From Desulfobulbaceae bacterium (GTDB taxonomy: Bacteria > Desulfobacterota > Desulfobulbia > Desulfobulbales > Desulfocapsaceae): a stretch of DNA of 64,000 bases. This document shows positions 8,838 to 17,618 of the stretch, piece after piece. Made by a program: the position numbers and the translations under genes. Under the pieces are notes generated by a model that saw only the letters and a list, made by a program, of their open reading frames with translations, did no database searches and was not told the DNA's origin. The stretch is taken from positions 1 through 64,000 of the forward strand of contig JAABSV010000017.1 of NCBI GenBank assembly GCA_011390165.1, in the 5' to 3' direction. Positions within the stretch are counted from its first letter, which is position 1. Every line of letters begins with the position of its first letter.

Positions 8838-10724
8838 ATGCCAAACAGCCAGTACTGGGCGGATGCCTATCTGGACAAACGGATGACGGCGGAGAAGGCC
8901 ATCGGCCTGATCCGCTCCGGTCAGCGGGTTTTTATCGGTTCCGGCTGCGGCGAACCACAGGCCCTGGTCCAGACCTTGGTCAATAAAACAAATGACTTCA
9001 GCGGCCTGGAGATTGTCCGGCTGCTCGGTCGGGAGACTGTCTCCCTCACCGCCATCGCCGACAAGACCCGTGACACCAACCTCAACATCCGCTCCATCTA
9101 CCTCGGCTCCACCCGTTCCGAGGTGCTCGCCCGGCAACGCCGCTTCATCACCCCGATGAACATGTCCGACGTGCCCAGCCTCTTTCTGACCCGCAGGATG
9201 CCGCTGAACGTGGCGCTCATCCAGGTTTCTCCGGTGGACGATTTCGGCTGGATGAGCCTTGGCATCTCCGTCGATGTGACCCTGGCGGCGGCTCGCTCCG
9301 CCGACCTGGTGATCGCCCAGGTCAACCCGATGATGCCCCGGGTGATGGGGCAGGGTTTTATCCACGTCAACGACATTGACGTGATCGTCGAACATGAGGA
9401 AGATTTGCTCTCTGTCCCCCACTCGACCCTCTTTTCCCAGGCGGCGATTCAGATCGGCAAGCATATCGCCCGACTGATCGAGGACGGCTCTACCCTGCAA
9501 CTCGGTCTTGACGCCGCCTCTCAGGCCACCATACAGGCCCTTTCCAACAAGAACGATCTCGGTGTGCACTCGCAGTTCCTCACCGACGATATCATGCACC
9601 TCTACTCCACCGGCAACATCAACAACAAGAAAAAGGGGCTCAACGACGGCAAGATGGTCGCCTCACTGGCCATCGGCAGCCACAACCTCTATGAATTTCT
9701 CAACAACAATCCGGCCATCGACTTCCATCCCTCCGACTACGTCAACGACCCCTTCGTCATCTCCCGCCATAACCGCATGGTCTCCCTGAACGTGGCCAGA
9801 ATCATGGATATCACCGGCCAAGTCTCCGCCGAGGCCTCCGAGGCCACCCGCTTTGCCGGGGTCTCCGGTATCCCCGACTTCGTCCGTGGTGCCCGCCGCT
9901 CCCCCGGTGGCAAATCGATTCTGATGCTCCCCTCCACCAGTGACGACGAACAGGGACGCCACTCCAACATTGTGCCGCGACTGATCGACCATGTGGTGGT
10001 GGTCCCCCGCGGCGATGTGCACTACGTGGTCTCCGAATACGGGGCGGTCAACCTGTTCGGCAAAAGCCTGCAGGAGCGGGTCATGGCGATGATCAGCATC
10101 GCCCACCCGGATTTCCGTGAAGACCTCTTCCAGGCAGCCAAGGAGGCACACTATATCGGCGCCGAACGGAGCCTTGGCGAGGCGGCGCGGGCGGTCTACC
10201 CGATCCAGTTGGAGGAGACCCTGGTCATCGACGGCGAGAAGGTGATCATCCGGCCTTCAAAACCGGTGGACGAGCGGCGGATCCAGGAGCACTATTACAG
10301 CCTCTCCAAAGAGGATATCCTCACCAGATTCTTCTGCCAGAAGACGATCTTTGCCCGCCCGGAGATGGAGAGCCGTTCCCAGGTCGACTACGTCAACGAT
10401 ATCACCCTCGTGGCGGTGGTCGGCGAATTCGGTTTCGGCAAGGTGGTAGCGGTGGCGGAGAGCATGAAACTGGAGAAGGAGAACCTCGCCGAGGTCGCCT
10501 TCTCGGTGAGCGAAGAGTACCAGGGCAAGGGGCTCGGCACCTTTTTCCTGAAAAAACTGGCGGCGGTGGCGCGGGAAAACGGCATCGGTGGCCTTCTCGC
10601 CTACACCTTCCCGAGCAACAAGGCGATGATCGCCCTGTTCAAGACCCTCCCCTATAAGGTGAAAACGGTCTACGAGGATGGTGATTTGGTACTGAGCTGC
10701 CGCTTCAACGAACTTGCCGGCTAG
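8838..10724 (+). CDS. Acetyl-CoA hydrolase/transferase-family protein fused to a GNAT acetyltransferase domain
   Basis: 628 aa. Residues 1 to about 430 form a Cat1/4-hydroxybutyrate CoA-transferase-like pair of domains ending in SEYGAVNLFG (399-408). Residues about 450-628 form a GNAT domain with the acetyl-CoA loop EEYQGKGLG. In 4-hydroxybutyrate CoA-transferases the catalytic Glu sits in a segment like GIHTEM. The matching segment here is LGVHSQFLTDD, with Gln247, so classic CoA transfer through a glutamyl-CoA thioester may be absent. Start ATG 8838 behind AAGGAGCGGAAA. It is divergent from prpE. It could be a CoA-ester sensor plus protein or small-molecule acetylase; that is speculation. 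Confidence 0.85.
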   Translation: MPNSQYWADAYLDKRMTAEKAIGLIRSGQRVFIGSGCGEPQALVQTLVNKTNDFSGLEIVRLLGRETVSLTAIADKTRDTNLNIRSIYLGSTRSEVLARQRRFITPMNMSDVPSLFLTRRMPLNVALIQVSPVDDFGWMSLGISVDVTLAAARSADLVIAQVNPMMPRVMGQGFIHVNDIDVIVEHEEDLLSVPHSTLFSQAAIQIGKHIARLIEDGSTLQLGLDAASQATIQALSNKNDLGVHSQFLTDDIMHLYSTGNINNKKKGLNDGKMVASLAIGSHNLYEFLNNNPAIDFHPSDYVNDPFVISRHNRMVSLNVARIMDITGQVSAEASEATRFAGVSGIPDFVRGARRSPGGKSILMLPSTSDDEQGRHSNIVPRLIDHVVVVPRGDVHYVVSEYGAVNLFGKSLQERVMAMISIAHPDFREDLFQAAKEAHYIGAERSLGEAARAVYPIQLEETLVIDGEKVIIRPSKPVDERRIQEHYYSLSKEDILTRFFCQKTIFARPEMESRSQVDYVNDITLVAVVGEFGFGKVVAVAESMKLEKENLAEVAFSVSEEYQGKGLGTFFLKKLAAVARENGIGGLLAYTFPSNKAMIALFKTLPYKVKTVYEDGDLVLSCRFNELAG

Positions 10725-10780
10725 GCCGGGCGACCCATTCCATCCCTTGCGCAGCCGGCATCCCCGCGGCAGCGCTTGCC

Positions 10781-12967
10781 TCAACTGGTCAGCAGGCGGT
10801 ACATTTCAGCCATCCGCGCCGGCAGGCTGAGAACGTTGTCGACAAAGATATAGTTGCCGCGGCCGAACATATGGCCAAGGTACTCCTGGGCCTGCCGGTC
10901 GATGGTGATGCAGAAGGGGTAGATTCCGCAGCCCCTGGCCTCGAGGAGAGCGCGGCGGGTATCTTCGATGGCGTAGTCACCCCGGTAGTCATCGTAATCC
11001 TCCGGCTTGCCGTCGGAGATCACCACCAGCAGCCGCACCCGACCCGGCATCTCCGCCAGCCGTCGGGTGAGGTGGCGCAGGGGCGGGCCCATCCGGGTGT
11101 ACTCGCGCGGGGAGATGGCGGCAATCCGGTGGCGAACCAACGTCCCGTAAGGCTCGGCGGGATCCTTGATCAGAAAGAGATCGCTGCGCGACCGCCGCAT
11201 GCCGGAGAATCCGTACATGCCATAGCGGTCACCGACCACTTCCAGCGACTCGGCAAGCAGCACCAGGGCCTCCTTCATCGCCAGCCCCACCCAGCCCTCG
11301 GTGGAGTTGGACATGTCGATGAGGAAAAGGGCGGTAATGTCCCGTTCGTCGCGCAGCTGGCGGAAAAAGAGGCGGTCGGAGGGCTGCCGGCCAGCCGCCC
11401 GGTCACCCAGGGCCTCGATCAGGGCATCAAGATCGATCTCATCGCCATACCGGCGCCGGCGGACGAGGCGCCGGCTGGTCCGCAGCATCTCAAACTGCCG
11501 GCGCAGCCGCCGCAGCTGGGGCCGGTATTTCTCCAGAGTGGCGCTGACGAAGGTGGATTGCACCGGCGAAAGCGGTTTCTCGTAAAGGGTGCACCAGTGG
11601 TGCCGGTAGCCACCGCGACGAAAATCCCATTCGTCGTAGGGGTAGGCGCAGCCCCCTGCCGGCGGGGCCTCGGCATCTGCCGTCCCGCCCTCGCCATCGC
11701 CGCGCTGCGGCCCCGCCCCGGCCGACATGCCCACCGCAGCCTGAAGGTAATTGGCCGGCACGGCACCAAACTCTTTACTCAATTCGGCAATCAGGGCGGC
11801 AAGTTCGGCCGGCAGTTCGGTACCCTCGTTCTCCAGACGGCGGTGTTGCTGCCGCCGCTTTGTCGCTGTCGTCTCAGTCAGGAGAAGAAGGGCGGCATCC
11901 TGATCGGCAGTGGCGACCGCTGCCGGTGCGTCAGGGGTTTCGGCGGCCGTCTGCCGGTGCAGAAAGGCTGCCGCCATCCTGACAAAGCGGTTTTTCTGCT
12001 CTTCCCGCCGCTGGCGGATCACCTCACCGGCCCGGACAAAGTCGAAGCTGCCGAGGAGCAGGGCACAGGGGCCGAGCCGGTAGCTGCCGGGCAGAGGGGA
12101 GAACCGGGCATAGCAGGTGGCCAGCTCGGCGAGCCGGTCACCGGCACAATCGCTGGCCGGTCGTGGCGGCACCACCTCGCTGAGCAAGCGCCGCAGGGCA
12201 TGACAGCGGTCCGGCGGTCCCTCACTGGCCAGTTCAGCAATGAGCCGCCGAACGAGGCCGGTGGCTGCCCGGGCAAGGCCTGGCAGAGTTTCGCTAAGAG
12301 TGGCAGAGACCGTTTGGAAACGGAGGACGGCAAAGAGATCCCGGGCCGTTGTCGGCTCGGGAAAGTGGGCAAAGGGATCGCCGCCGGCCAGAGCCAGTTC
12401 GGTGAACAGGGGAGAACCGGCGTGCAGCCACTGGAGGGAGACCAGCAGTTTATAGAGGAGGATATTCTCCGCCTTTTCCGGCAGCAGGTCGATGGTTTCA
12501 GGAAGGTATATGGTCCTGCCGTCGGTGGCCGGCAGCGGCCCGGTGGCCAGTTCCAGGGGGCGGCCGGCAACCCCTTGGATATACGAGCGCAACAGCGGCG
12601 CCAGGGCAGAAAAGGCTACCCCCGCCTCACCCCGCAGCGGGCCGAGAAAGAGCCGGTCAACCGCCGCCATGAACTCCCGCGCGCCATAAAGCCCCCGACT
12701 TTCATAGGCGGCAAGCAGCTGCCGGACCCACTCCGGCAACAGCTGCCGGGGAAGCAGGGGCATGGCCTGCGGGGCGTCACTGAGGAAGGCGTAGCAGAGG
12801 CTGTGGCTGACCGGCCAGATGGCCGGAACCTGCCCGAGCAGCAGTTCCCGGCTCTCACTGTCCAGTTCGGCCAGGCCGGCAAAAAGTTCATCAACCTCCC
12901 ACTCGTTGGGGCGTGACGGGGAGACCACCCGGTAGAAGGCCGCCTTCTGTTCAGCAAGCGTTGGCAT
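10781..12967 (-). CDS. VWA-domain protein, NorD/CbbO type
   Basis: 728 aa from ATG 12967; a TTG at 12976, overlapping the upstream stop codon, would give 731 aa. A long helical N-terminal region is followed by a von Willebrand A domain from about residue 540. That domain has a metal-ion adhesion site (DMSNSTEGW), a conserved YTRMGPPLRHLTRRL and VISDGKPEDYDD. NorD/CbbO proteins work with a NorQ/CbbQ AAA+ ATPase as a remodelling chaperone, for example activating Rubisco or assembling NO reductase. Neither client is encoded here. It is translationally coupled to the ATPase gene upstream. Confidence 0.88.
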   Translation of the reverse strand: MPTLAEQKAAFYRVVSPSRPNEWEVDELFAGLAELDSESRELLLGQVPAIWPVSHSLCYAFLSDAPQAMPLLPRQLLPEWVRQLLAAYESRGLYGAREFMAAVDRLFLGPLRGEAGVAFSALAPLLRSYIQGVAGRPLELATGPLPATDGRTIYLPETIDLLPEKAENILLYKLLVSLQWLHAGSPLFTELALAGGDPFAHFPEPTTARDLFAVLRFQTVSATLSETLPGLARAATGLVRRLIAELASEGPPDRCHALRRLLSEVVPPRPASDCAGDRLAELATCYARFSPLPGSYRLGPCALLLGSFDFVRAGEVIRQRREEQKNRFVRMAAAFLHRQTAAETPDAPAAVATADQDAALLLLTETTATKRRQQHRRLENEGTELPAELAALIAELSKEFGAVPANYLQAAVGMSAGAGPQRGDGEGGTADAEAPPAGGCAYPYDEWDFRRGGYRHHWCTLYEKPLSPVQSTFVSATLEKYRPQLRRLRRQFEMLRTSRRLVRRRRYGDEIDLDALIEALGDRAAGRQPSDRLFFRQLRDERDITALFLIDMSNSTEGWVGLAMKEALVLLAESLEVVGDRYGMYGFSGMRRSRSDLFLIKDPAEPYGTLVRHRIAAISPREYTRMGPPLRHLTRRLAEMPGRVRLLVVISDGKPEDYDDYRGDYAIEDTRRALLEARGCGIYPFCITIDRQAQEYLGHMFGRGNYIFVDNVLSLPARMAEMYRLLTS

Positions 12968-12972
12968 CGACT

Positions 12973-13851
12973 TCAAAACAGGGCAAAGATCATCTCATCG
13001 AGGGCAGCCAGCAGTTCCGGGTCATCGCTGAGGCTCTCCACCATCCCTGCCCGGCAGGCATCCACCACCGGGATGCCGGCCCTGACCAGGGCTATGGTCT
13101 GGATGATCAGGCGGGTGGAGGCCCCTTCGGCCAGGCCGGAATCCTTCAACCCCCGGGTCATCACCGCCAGCTGAACCATCCGACGGGCCAACTCGGGGTC
13201 GGCGCCACTCTCGCGGATGACAATCTCTTCCTCCATATCCGCTGGCGGATAGGTGAAGTTCAATGAGACAAAACGCTGTCTGGTGGAGGGTTTCAGGTCT
13301 TTCAGGACACTCTGGTAGCCGGGGTTGTAGGAGACCGCCAGCATGAACTCGGGCGGAGCCCTGTACAGCCGCCCCTGCTTCTCCACCGGCAGTTCCCGAC
13401 GGTCATCAGTCAAGGGGTGGAGCACCACGATGGTGTCCTTGCGGGCCTCGACAACCTCGTCGAGATAGCAGATCGCCCCGGCCCGCACCGCCATGGTCAG
13501 TGGGCCATCCTGCCAGACCGCTTCGCTGCCCTGTACCAGATAGCGGCCGACCAGGTCGGAGGTGGAGAGGTCGTCGTGGCAGGATACCGTCACCAAGGGC
13601 CTGGCCAGCCGCCAGGCGAGATAGCGCATGAAGCGGCTCTTGCCGCAACCGGTGGGGCCTTTCAGCAGCAGCGGCAGACCGTTGGCATAGGCGGCCAGGG
13701 CGATATCGATCTCCATGCCGCGGGAGAGGAAAAAGGGTTCCACCTCGATGCGGTGCTGGTCAATACGACAGGCGAGAGGCTCCCGGCTGCCAATATCCTC
13801 TTCCTGACTTTTTCGTTGAGCCACTGCCCACCTCCTCACCTCTCTCTTCAT
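12973..13851 (-). CDS. AAA+ ATPase of the NorQ/NirQ/CbbQ (MoxR) family
   Basis: 292 aa, slightly longer than the usual 260-280. Walker A GPTGCGKSRF is near residue 62, preceded by the family's MEIDIALAAYANGLPLLLKG. Walker B is CYLDEV, sensor segment is AVSYNPGYQ, and STRQRFVSLNF is present. The C-terminal CbbQ domain follows. Its stop overlaps the start region of the VWA gene, so the two proteins are almost certainly partners. The start is ATG 13851 with only a weak purine-rich stretch; a later start is possible. Confidence 0.92.
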   Translation of the reverse strand: MKREVRRWAVAQRKSQEEDIGSREPLACRIDQHRIEVEPFFLSRGMEIDIALAAYANGLPLLLKGPTGCGKSRFMRYLAWRLARPLVTVSCHDDLSTSDLVGRYLVQGSEAVWQDGPLTMAVRAGAICYLDEVVEARKDTIVVLHPLTDDRRELPVEKQGRLYRAPPEFMLAVSYNPGYQSVLKDLKPSTRQRFVSLNFTYPPADMEEEIVIRESGADPELARRMVQLAVMTRGLKDSGLAEGASTRLIIQTIALVRAGIPVVDACRAGMVESLSDDPELLAALDEMIFALF

Positions 13852-13960
13852 TCAACTTTTCATCTCTGTTGCCAACTGGTGCCGAAGACGATAGGACAGC
13901 CGGAGGAGAAGGACAAGGGAGCGATGGCACCGCTTTTTTCTGCCACTCAGCGTTCCTTTC

Positions 13961-13989
13961 TTGACATCATCAGCAGGAGCCTGTATTTT
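13961..13989 (+). promoter_or_regulatory. Candidate sigma70 promoter upstream of ffh
   Basis: Perfect TTGACA (13961-13966), 17-nt spacer, TATTTT (13984-13989). Transcription would start near 13996 and give a leader of about 365 nt before ffh. Confidence 0.5.
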
Positions 13990-14009
13990 TCTTCTCTTTT
14001 GAGTTCCGA

Positions 14010-14102
14010 GGCCTGCTGGCCATACTCCCCTCCCCTGACTGCACCGGAAGAGGGGGAAGAGCATGGCGTAAGCCATGTAAACCGGCCCCTGCGAACCGCC
14101 GG
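14010..14102 (+). ncRNA. Candidate structured leader RNA or small RNA
   Basis: Four hairpins follow one another. GGCC/GGCC (14010-14021). CCCCTC (14027-14032) with GAGGGG (14050-14055). A 6-bp stem CATGGC-GTAA-GCCATG with a GNRA tetraloop (14062-14077). CCGGC/GCCGG (14082-14102). They lie directly downstream of the 13961 promoter. No known RNA family was recognised, and high GC alone makes hairpins common, so confidence is low. Confidence 0.25.
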
Positions 14103-14274
14103 CAACCGATCGATATTCGCCTCTCGGCCCGCCTTCCGGCCCGCGCCCTGAGGTCAGGCGGTGCCGTCAGCCCGGCCCTGGCTTTTGCCTCAGCCGGAGA
14201 AGAGGCGTGGGCGGCGCAGGGGTAGAGGTGAACCCGGCGGCCGACAGCTGACAGGGCGGCAGACAGCATAACTA

Positions 14275-14304
14275 TTGAGTACATTAAGATATTTTAATTA
14301 TATA
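14275..14304 (+). promoter_or_regulatory. Possible proximal ffh promoter in AT-rich block
   Basis: TTGAGT (14275-14280), 18-nt spacer, TATATA (14299-14304), inside the most AT-rich stretch of the area and about 55 nt ahead of the ffh start. Plausible but weak because AT-rich DNA yields many -10-like hexamers. Confidence 0.35.
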
Positions 14305-14360
14305 TTTAATTAAATAGCTCAATTAGACAGTTCAATAACGCAGAGAACAGTCAGCAAAAA

Positions 14361-15716
14361 ATGTTTGAAAACTTGACCGACAGGCTGGAGGGAGTCTTCA
14401 AAAGGCTCCGGGGCCACGGCAGACTGACCGAGGAGAACATCGGCGAGGCCATGGAGGAGGTGCGCACCGCCCTCCTGGAGGCCGATGTCAACTTCAAGGT
14501 GGCCAGGTCTTTTGTCACTGCCGTCACCGAGAAGGCCATCGGCAGAGAAGTTGCCAAAAGCCTCTCGCCCGGCCAGCAGGTGATCAAGATCGTCCACGAG
14601 GAGCTGGTCGAACTGCTGGGCGGCACTGCCCGACCGATCGAACTGGACGGCCGGCAGCCGGTGGTGATCATGATGGCCGGCCTGCAGGGCTCGGGCAAGA
14701 CCACCACCGCCGGCAAGCTGGCCAAAATATTACAGGGGCGCGGGCGCAAGCCCTATCTGGTCCCGGCCGACATTTACCGCCCGGCAGCCATCGAACAGCT
14801 GCAGATCCTCGGTGACCGGCTGGCGATCCCGGTCCACCCCTCCACCGCTGCGACACGGCCGGTGGACATCTGCCGTCAGGCGCTCAACGCCGCCACGACC
14901 CACGGCTACGACACGCTGATCATCGACACCGCCGGCCGACTCCATGTCGACGAGGTGCTGATGGGCGAATTGCAGGCGATCCAGGCGGCGGTGCCCCTCT
15001 CGGAAATTCTCTTCGTCGCCGACGCAATGACCGGCCAGGATGCGGTCAGCGTCGCCGAAAAGTTCAACCAGGACCTGCAGATCTCCGGGGTTGTGCTCAC
15101 CAAGATGGAGGGCGACGCCCGGGGTGGCGCGGCGCTGTCGATCAAGAGTGTCACCGGCAAGCCGATAAAGTTTGTCGGCATCGGCGAGGGGCTGGACGAC
15201 ATTGAGGTGTTCCACCCGGAACGGGTGGCCTCACGGATCCTCGGCATGGGGGATATCCTCACCCTGATCGAAAAGGCCGAGTCGGTGGTCGACAGGCAGG
15301 AGGCCGACCGGCTGGCCAGGAAACTGCAGCAGAACCAGTTCACCCTGGAAGACTTCCTCGAGCAGATCCAACAGATCAAAAAGATGGGGAGCCTGGAACA
15401 GATTCTCGACATGGTTCCCGGCATCAACAAATTAAAACAGTTGAAGGACTCCCCCAAACCGGACGAGAAGGAACTGCGGAAGACCGAAGCGATCATCCGT
15501 TCGATGACCAGAAAGGAACGGCAGAACCACCTGATCATCAACCCGGCCCGTCGGACGAGGATCGCCGCCGGCTCGGGCACGGCCCTCGGCGATGTCAACC
15601 GGGTGCTGAAAAGCTACTCCGAGATGTTGAAGATGATGAAGAAGATCCGTGGCAAGCCGGGGGTGTTTTCCGGCATCAAACGGCGCAAGATCCCCAAGGG
15701 AATGAAGAGAAAATAG
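14361..15716 (+). CDS. ffh: Signal recognition particle protein Ffh
   Basis: 451 aa, full length. N domain, then the GTPase G domain with P-loop [15 protein letters not shown] (about 107-121), [13 protein letters not shown] and [10 protein letters not shown], then a C-terminal methionine-rich M domain ([26 protein letters not shown]) that binds signal peptides and 4.5S RNA. It directs membrane proteins to FtsY/SecYEG. It heads the rpsP-trmD-rplS cluster, 62 nt before rpsP, a common arrangement. The start ATG 14361 has no clear Shine-Dalgarno but the N-terminus is canonical. Confidence 0.98.
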   Translation: MFENLTDRLEGVFKRLRGHGRLTEENIGEAMEEVRTALLEADVNFKVARSFVTAVTEKAIGREVAKSLSPGQQVIKIVHEELVELLGGTARPIELDGRQPVVIMMAGLQGSGKTTTAGKLAKILQGRGRKPYLVPADIYRPAAIEQLQILGDRLAIPVHPSTAATRPVDICRQALNAATTHGYDTLIIDTAGRLHVDEVLMGELQAIQAAVPLSEILFVADAMTGQDAVSVAEKFNQDLQISGVVLTKMEGDARGGAALSIKSVTGKPIKFVGIGEGLDDIEVFHPERVASRILGMGDILTLIEKAESVVDRQEADRLARKLQQNQFTLEDFLEQIQQIKKMGSLEQILDMVPGINKLKQLKDSPKPDEKELRKTEAIIRSMTRKERQNHLIINPARRTRIAAGSGTALGDVNRVLKSYSEMLKMMKKIRGKPGVFSGIKRRKIPKGMKRK

Positions 15717-15778
15717 CTCCCCCCTCGATCAGCGAGGAGAAGCGCATCCCACCAATTTTTATTGAAGGAATAACCGGA

Positions 15779-16030
15779 ATGGCTGTACGTATTCGATTGA
15801 CCCGCCTTGGCAGAAAGAAAAAACCCTTCTACCGGATTATCGTCGCCGACAGCGAATGCAAGCGAGACGGCCGTTTCCTCGATGTGGTCGGCACCTACGA
15901 CCCCCTGCAGGATCCGGCCAGGATCACCATCGACGCCGAAAAACTGGAAAACTGGCTGGGTAAGGGGGCGCAACCGTCCACCACCGTCCAGAGCCTGATC
16001 AAAAAGGCTGCGGCCGACACCCAGCAGTAA
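15779..16030 (+). CDS. rpsP: 30S ribosomal protein S16
   Basis: 83 aa, typical length, beginning [20 protein letters not shown], the family signature. It is an assembly protein of the 30S subunit that binds 16S rRNA. AAGGA lies about 10 nt ahead of the ATG. Its stop TAA overlaps the ATG of khpA (TAATG), so the two are translationally coupled. Confidence 0.98.
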   Translation: MAVRIRLTRLGRKKKPFYRIIVADSECKRDGRFLDVVGTYDPLQDPARITIDAEKLENWLGKGAQPSTTVQSLIKKAAADTQQ

Positions 16031-16260
16031 TGGAAGAGTTGGTTGCCACGGTGGCCAGGTCACTGGTCGACCAGCCGGAGCAGGTGCAGGTCAGGCGGAT
16101 TGACGAAGAGGATACGGTGGCCATCGAACTGGCAGTGGCTACCGAGGACCTCGGCAAGGTGATCGGCAAACAGGGGCGGACGGCCCGGGCCCTGCGCACC
16201 CTGCTCGCCGCCGCGGCAGGACGGCAGGAAAAAAAATCACGGCTGGAAATAGTCGAATAG
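16030..16260 (+). CDS. khpA: KH-domain RNA-binding protein KhpA (YlqC family)
   Basis: 76 aa single KH domain with the GxxG loop in GKVIGKQGRTARALRTLL. In Gram-positives KhpA pairs with KhpB/Jag to bind RNA and affect division; in this cluster it is conserved between rpsP and rimM in many phyla. No Jag is seen in the window. ATG 16030 shares a base with the rpsP stop codon. Confidence 0.95.
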   Translation: MEELVATVARSLVDQPEQVQVRRIDEEDTVAIELAVATEDLGKVIGKQGRTARALRTLLAAAAGRQEKKSRLEIVE

Positions 16261-16276
16261 GCTCTATTCATCGCCG

Positions 16277-16840
16277 ATGGCTGTCGACCACCCATACCCC
16301 GCCGACCGATACCTGTTGATTGGCAAAGTGGATAAGGCCCATGGGCTGCGAGGAGAGATACGGCTGCACTGCTTTTCCGGCGATGCTGAGGCCATCGGCA
16401 GCTACCCTGCCCTGGTCCTCTCTGCCCGGGATGGCCAGTTGAGCCCGCCCCTCGAACTCCTCACCTGCCGGCCGTACGCCAAGGGGGCGGTGGTTCGCCT
16501 GGCCTCGGTGGCGAGCCGCGACGCCGCCGAGAGGCTAATCGGGCAGATGGTTCTCGTCGCTCGGGAACATCTGCCGGCGGCAGGCGAAGACGAGTATTAC
16601 TGGCATGAACTGATCGGCATTCAGGTGGTCACCGTTGATGGCCGGGAGGTTGGCCGGGTGAGCCGCCTCTTCTCCAACAAAGCCCAGGATATGCTGGTGG
16701 TTGAGACAGACACTGGCGAGGTGTTCGTGCCCATGGTCAGGGAGATTGTGGTCGAACAGCAACCGGGACTGCTGCGTATCGACCCACCACCGGGCCTGCT
16801 TGAACTGAATCTGGCTGCCGATAAATCGGGCCACAGGTGA
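16277..16840 (+). CDS. rimM: Ribosome maturation factor RimM
   Basis: 187 aa, N-terminal RimM domain (IGKVDKAHGLRGEIRLHCFSGD) plus C-terminal PRC-barrel (YYWHELIGIQVVTVDGREVGRV). It helps mature the 30S 3' domain and binds S19. It lies 16 nt after khpA and 7 nt before trmD, so the genes are cotranscribed. ATG 16277 has no evident Shine-Dalgarno and may depend on translational coupling. Confidence 0.97.
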   Translation: MAVDHPYPADRYLLIGKVDKAHGLRGEIRLHCFSGDAEAIGSYPALVLSARDGQLSPPLELLTCRPYAKGAVVRLASVASRDAAERLIGQMVLVAREHLPAAGEDEYYWHELIGIQVVTVDGREVGRVSRLFSNKAQDMLVVETDTGEVFVPMVREIVVEQQPGLLRIDPPPGLLELNLAADKSGHR

Positions 16841-16847
16841 GCCGCTG

Positions 16848-17618
16848 ATGGTCTTTGCGATCATCTCCATCTTTCCGGAGCTGCTGGTTTCCCCCTTGGC
16901 CGAGGGGATCATCAACAGGGCCCGACAGCGAGGTCAGATCGACATCAGGCTGGTCAACCTCCGCGATTTTGCCGATGGCCCGCATGCGGTCACCGACGAT
17001 CGGCCCTTTGGTGGTGGTGAGGGGATGGTGATGAAGCCGGAGCCGCTGACAGCGGCTGTGGAGGCGCAGAAAAGAGCCTGGCCCAAGGCACCGGTGATTC
17101 TACTCACCCCCCAGGGCAGGCTGTACAACCAGAAGATTGCCACCGAGTTGGCCCGCCATGAGCAGCTGGTTCTGGTCTGTGGCCGTTATGAAGGGGTTGA
17201 TGAGCGGTTCCGTGCCGCCTCCGTTGACGACGAGATTTCGGTGGGTGACTATATACTCAGCGGCGGTGAGCTGGCGGCGATGCTGGTGGTTGACTCGGTC
17301 ACCCGGCTGCTTCCAGGAGTGCTTGGCTGTGCCGGCTCGGCAGAAAACGACACCTTCAGCCGAAACCTGCTCAAGCACCCTCACTATACGCGGCCACGGC
17401 TCTTTCGTGACCAAGAGGTACCGGCAGAGTTGCTGAGCGGCAACCACCGGCAGATTGCCGAGTATCGCTTTCTCGCCTCGGTAACCCGCACCCTGGAACG
17501 GCGCCCCGATTTGTTGGCCCGCGAGGTTTTCAGCGCCGCCGAGATGACGCTGCTCCGCCGGAATCACCTGTACCGACAGGTACTGGCGGTACAGAGAGAG
17601 GAAAAACGTGCCGATTGA
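16848..17618 (+). CDS. trmD: tRNA (guanine-N1)-methyltransferase TrmD
   Basis: 256 aa, SPOUT-class knotted methyltransferase that makes m1G37 in tRNA. Family motifs: DDRPFGGGEGMVMKPEPL, LVCGRYEGVDERF and SVGDYILSGGELAAMLVVD, which forms the AdoMet knot. AGGTGA lies upstream of the ATG. It overlaps the next gene by 11 nt, as is usual for coupled genes in this cluster. Confidence 0.98.
   Translation: MVFAIISIFPELLVSPLAEGIINRARQRGQIDIRLVNLRDFADGPHAVTDDRPFGGGEGMVMKPEPLTAAVEAQKRAWPKAPVILLTPQGRLYNQKIATELARHEQLVLVCGRYEGVDERFRAASVDDEISVGDYILSGGELAAMLVVDSVTRLLPGVLGCAGSAENDTFSRNLLKHPHYTRPRLFRDQEVPAELLSGNHRQIAEYRFLASVTRTLERRPDLLAREVFSAAEMTLLRRNHLYRQVLAVQREEKRAD

Larger units (their letters stand above)
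13852..14360. other. Long leader/intergenic region before ffh
   Basis: 509 bp between the divergent norQ-like and ffh genes, with no convincing ORF. It holds a good plus-strand promoter (13961-13989), four successive hairpins (14010-14102), and an AT-rich block just before ffh (14270-14330). I looked for and did not find the 4.5S RNA core, tmRNA or tRNA signatures. Confidence 0.6.

Noticed and set aside
13918-13940. Short hairpin AGCG/CGCT followed by six T
   Set aside because: Only a 4-bp stem, and no plus-strand gene upstream that needs a terminator.
13970-14284. 104-codon minus-strand frame
   Set aside because: Low-complexity Arg/Ala composition, no ribosome site and no conserved pattern; it covers the ffh leader hairpins.
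13852-14360. 4.5S RNA, tmRNA, tRNA or known riboswitch upstream of ffh
   Set aside because: None of the diagnostic cores (GGAA-loop SRP motif, tmRNA ends, T-loop, common aptamer blocks) could be found; only generic hairpins remain.
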